Shown here piece after piece: positions 61,480 to 64,000 of a DNA stretch of 64,000 bases. Numbering within the stretch: the first letter of the stretch is position 1; each line of letters begins with the position of its first letter. Both the position numbers and the translations under genes were made by a program. The notes under the pieces were generated by a model. It was given only the letters and a program-made list of their open reading frames with translations. It did not search any database and was not told the origin of the DNA. Origin of the DNA: Archangium lipolyticum (lineage in GTDB: Bacteria > Myxococcota > Myxococcia > Myxococcales > Myxococcaceae); assembly GCF_024623785.1 (NCBI RefSeq), contig NZ_JANKBZ010000036.1, forward strand, positions 1 to 64,000. Reading direction: 5' to 3'.

Positions 61480-62739
61480 ATGTCCCGAAGCACTCCGAAG
61501 GACTCCGAAGCACTGAGGCGGCGCCTGGAGCGGTTGAGCGCGGCGCTCGGCCCGCCCCCTCCGCCGCGTCCCGTGGCTCCGCCTCCACTCCCGCCGAGAG
61601 CTCCGGGCGTGTCCAATGGAGGCGTGGCGCTGGGCGCCGCCCTGGTCGCGGTGGGCATCGCCACCCGCCAGCCGGTGGTGACCCTCATCGGAGCGCTGCT
61701 CATCCTGTTCGGCGCTGCGCTGCGCCTCGGTGCCGTGAGGAATGTCTTGAGCACCAGCCTGCCCGCGTCGCTCGTGCAGAAGGACCCGATGCGCCCACAC
61801 ATTGGCATGGGCGCGGCAGTGGCCGAGGACGCGGTCATCGAGCCGGGCGCGACGGTGGAGATGGGCGCGACGGTGCGTGCGGGGGCGGTGGTGAAGTCGG
61901 GCGCGGTGGTGCGCATGGGCGCCACGGTGGGACAACGGGCGGTGCTCGAAGCGGACGCTGTCGTCGGTTATGGCGCGGCCGTCAAGGCGGGCGCGACGGT
62001 GGGACAGGGGGCCCGGGTGGGCGCGGGCTCCACCGTCAAGGCGGGTGCCCACGTGCCGGCGGGGACACGGATGATGCCGGGGAGCACCTGGTCCCCGGGC
62101 ATGGGCGCGCGGGCGGAGCCGAAGCCCGCCCAGCCGGCCCCGGTGCAGGACCCTCGAGAGGCGCGCCTGCTCGCCGCGTGTGAGCGCATCGAGGCCGAGC
62201 TGCGGCAGGCGCCCGAGCAGGTGCGCGAGTTCCTCGGCGTCTCCTCCGAAACGGCGAGCGGGCTGCGCGAGACGTGCCTGGGGCTGCTCCAGCGCGAGCG
62301 CATGCTGCGCCAGGAGTGCTCCCCCGAGAGCCTCGCGTTCCTCGACAAGGAGAAGGCGGAGCTCGAGCAGCGCATCGCCCAGGCCACGGATCCGCTGGTT
62401 CGCCAGTCACTCACCCAGGCGGTGGCGGCCATCGACGGCCAGCGCCGCCAGCGCGGACTGATGCTCCAGAACGCCGAGCGCCTCGACGCGGAGCTGACCC
62501 GGCTGATGTGGACGCTCGACGGAATGGGCGCGCAGTTGATGCGGCTGCGCACCGCCGGACCCGAAGCCGCGGGGGCGCTGGACGCGGAGGCGCTCCGCTC
62601 GGTGCATCAGCTCCACGATGAGATCGACGCCATCGCCGAGGCGCTCGATCATGTCTCGCGCGGAGACCTGCAGCCCATCAGCGCCATCGATGAGACGGAC
62701 GCCGCGCCTTCCGGGACCCGCTCCCGCGAGCGGACCTAG
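61480..62739 (+). CDS. Membrane protein with hexapeptide beta-helix and coiled coil
   Basis: 419 residues from ATG 61480 (GAGGAGC site). A Pro-rich cytoplasmic lead is followed by two hydrophobic stretches (about 45-80). Residues about 105-205 are regular hexapeptide repeats (V-I-E-P-G-A, T-V-E-M-G-A, T-V-R-A-G-A ...), the code for a left-handed beta-helix. The last 200 residues are heptad-like helices (EARLLAACERIEAELRQ, KAELEQRIAQATD). Acyltransferase active-site histidines are not seen in the helix, so a structural or scaffold role is more likely than catalysis. Confidence 0.7.
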   Translation: MSRSTPKDSEALRRRLERLSAALGPPPPPRPVAPPPLPPRAPGVSNGGVALGAALVAVGIATRQPVVTLIGALLILFGAALRLGAVRNVLSTSLPASLVQKDPMRPHIGMGAAVAEDAVIEPGATVEMGATVRAGAVVKSGAVVRMGATVGQRAVLEADAVVGYGAAVKAGATVGQGARVGAGSTVKAGAHVPAGTRMMPGSTWSPGMGARAEPKPAQPAPVQDPREARLLAACERIEAELRQAPEQVREFLGVSSETASGLRETCLGLLQRERMLRQECSPESLAFLDKEKAELEQRIAQATDPLVRQSLTQAVAAIDGQRRQRGLMLQNAERLDAELTRLMWTLDGMGAQLMRLRTAGPEAAGALDAEALRSVHQLHDEIDAIAEALDHVSRGDLQPISAIDETDAAPSGTRSRERT

Positions 62740-62898
62740 TCCTCAACTGGGCCAGGCTGGGTGGGGCCGAGCAGAATCGAAGGGGGAGTGCTGGGTCCCC
62801 CAGGCGGGGGATTCGACCGCTGCTGTCATCAGGTAGTCATCCACTCATCACGACACGCCGCCACGGCGGCGAACCCACAACCACGAAAAGAGAGTGAA

Positions 62899-63546
62899 AT
62901 GAGCAAGCCCTACAGCCGTCTCGAGAGGGATAACGCCGCGGTGTTGCTGGTGGACCACCAGGCCGGTCTGCTGTCGCTGGTCCGCGATTTCAACCCGGAC
63001 CAGTTCAAGAACAACGTGCTCGCCCTGGCCGACCTCGCGGCCTACTTCAAGCTCCCCACCATCCTGACGACCAGCTTCGAGCAGGGTCCCAACGGTCCGC
63101 TGATTCCGGAGCTCAAGGAGAAGTTCCCGGATGCACCCTTCATCCCGCGCCCCGGGCAGATCAACGCCTGGGACAACGAGGACTTCGTCAAGGCGGTGAA
63201 GGCCACCGGACGCAAGCAGCTCATCATCGCGGGCGTCGTGACCGAGGTCTGCGTTGCCTTCCCGACGCTGTCGGCCCTCGCCGAGGACTTCGAGGTGTTC
63301 GTCGTGACGGATGCCTCTGGCACGTTCAACGAGGTCGTGCGCCACTCCTCCTGGGACCGGATGTCCGCGGCGGGCGCGCAGCTCATGACGTGGTTCGCCG
63401 TCGCCTGCGAGCTGCACCGCGACTGGCGCCGTGACATCGAGGGTCTGGGCGCGCTGTTCTCGAAGCACATCCCCGACTACCGTAACCTGATGACCAGCTA
63501 CAACACGTTCAAGGCAGCCAATCCCCTGACCAAGTCCGTGCCCTGA
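62899..63546 (+). CDS. YcaC-like isochorismatase-family hydrolase
   Basis: 215 residues. The isochorismatase-like triad is partly visible: D19 in AVLLVDHQAGLL and C118 in IAGVVTEVCVAFPTL; the usual lysine is not obvious (R84 in FIPRPGQ lies near its place). PTILTTSFEQGPNGPLIPEL and FNEVVRHSSWDRMSAAGA are typical of the YcaC subgroup, which forms octameric rings and acts on unknown amide-type substrates. The gene is monocistronic and followed by the convergent kinase. Confidence 0.82.
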   Translation: MSKPYSRLERDNAAVLLVDHQAGLLSLVRDFNPDQFKNNVLALADLAAYFKLPTILTTSFEQGPNGPLIPELKEKFPDAPFIPRPGQINAWDNEDFVKAVKATGRKQLIIAGVVTEVCVAFPTLSALAEDFEVFVVTDASGTFNEVVRHSSWDRMSAAGAQLMTWFAVACELHRDWRRDIEGLGALFSKHIPDYRNLMTSYNTFKAANPLTKSVP

Positions 63547-63568
63547 GCTGGACGCGCGGACGGCCGCG

Positions 63569-64000
63569 CTACGTGTTGGCCCCTGGGGTGAAGGAGGGGC
63601 TGGTGGAGGAGTGCCGCGGCAGGCGCACGGTGAAGGTGGTTCCCTCCTCGGGCGTGGAGCGCACGTCGATGCTCCCGCCATGCGCGAGGACGATCTGCCG
63701 GGTGATGAAGAGCCCCAGGCCGAGGCTGCCCTGACCCGCCCCGGCCTCGGGTCCCCGCCGGTAGGGCTCGAAGAGCTTCGCCAGCACCTCCGGTGGGATG
63801 GCGCGACCCACGTTCTCGTTGTGCACCTCGAGCAGGACGCTCGAATCCTCGCTCCGGGTGGATACCCGCACGGGCGAGCCCGCCGGGCCGTGCTGGAGCG
63901 CATTGCCCACGAGGTTCGTCACCACCTGGGCCAGCCGGTCCCCATCCCACTCGCCCCAGCCCTCTCCGCTGGAGTGGAACGCGATGTGCCTGTCTGGATG
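63569..64000 (-). CDS. Sensor histidine kinase, ATPase domain only (cut by window edge)
   Basis: The frame is open to base 64000. It holds the HATPase core: N box NLVGNALQHG, a degenerate G1 region (VHNENVGRAIPPEVLAKLFEPYRRG) and the G2 loop GSLGLGLFITRQIVLAHGG, ending HSSTSPSFTPGANT. The G1 box lacks the usual DxGxG, which may weaken ATP binding. The dimerisation and sensor parts lie beyond the window. Confidence 0.85.
   Translation of the reverse strand, partial: HPDRHIAFHSSGEGWGEWDGDRLAQVVTNLVGNALQHGPAGSPVRVSTRSEDSSVLLEVHNENVGRAIPPEVLAKLFEPYRRGPEAGAGQGSLGLGLFITRQIVLAHGGSIDVRSTPEEGTTFTVRLPRHSSTSPSFTPGANT

Overview
The window looks like a chromosomal segment of a myxobacterium, most like the Cystobacter/Archangium group. 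This is inferred from the very high GC and near-saturated GC3, long genes, many lipoproteins, orphan histidine kinases with PAS/GAF modules, TetR regulators, a large polyketide synthase and split LigD-type repair genes. No rRNA, tRNA or CRISPR array was seen. Both ends are cut: a transposase-like start at the left edge and a histidine-kinase ATPase domain at the right edge.

Layout. 1-5.1 kb is a worn region: a transposase edge, a secreted Cys-rich protein, decayed gene pieces, an orphan VioC-type 2-oxoglutarate hydroxylase, and copies of a dispersed repeat. 5.2-10.1 kb has an intact sugar-binding protein whose permease partner is cut off after about 45 codons, then a large membrane/TPR protein on the other strand. 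10.2-17.1 kb has a second repeat copy fused to a reductase remnant, an alpha/beta hydrolase behind a tandem operator-like repeat, a TetR regulator, a membrane-tethered trehalose-6-phosphate synthase and a Cys/Met-metabolism PLP enzyme. 17.5-22.9 kb holds a lipoprotein and two modular peptidoglycan-cutting proteins (LysM/VanY type; lysozyme/C39 type) on either side of a secreted protein. 23-28.4 kb has a propeller histidine kinase, then a LigD-type polymerase and a separate ATP-dependent DNA ligase facing each other.

28.6-31.8 kb has a lipoprotein with polyproline linkers and a UbiA prenyltransferase coupled to a small membrane protein. 32.0-35.1 kb is the standout: a SLOG(TRPM-type)-SLATT membrane protein followed 14 nt later by a membrane-anchored TIR protein. 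This resembles the logic of Thoeris, where a TIR enzyme makes a nucleotide signal and a SLOG domain reads it, but the apparent output here is a membrane (channel-like) module. 35.0-41.9 kb is a PfaA-like iterative polyketide synthase (KS-AT-ACP-ACP-KR-DH) divergent from a FabI-type enoyl reductase that could act in trans.

42-50.5 kb has a DUF2165 membrane protein, an uncharacterised protein, a substrate-binding lipoprotein translationally coupled to a sensor kinase, and a convergent soluble sensor kinase. 50.5-58.5 kb has a TetR regulator divergent from a SnoaL/NmrA pair, a GFA-family protein, a small acidic protein, a molybdopterin oxidoreductase, a LysR regulator divergent from an exported metallo-beta-lactamase-fold enzyme, and a truncated quinone-reductase-like gene. 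58.7-64 kb has two lipoproteins, a beta-helix/coiled-coil membrane protein, a YcaC-like hydrolase and the kinase cut by the right edge.

All functions are read from sequence patterns and family knowledge by eye; no search was run.
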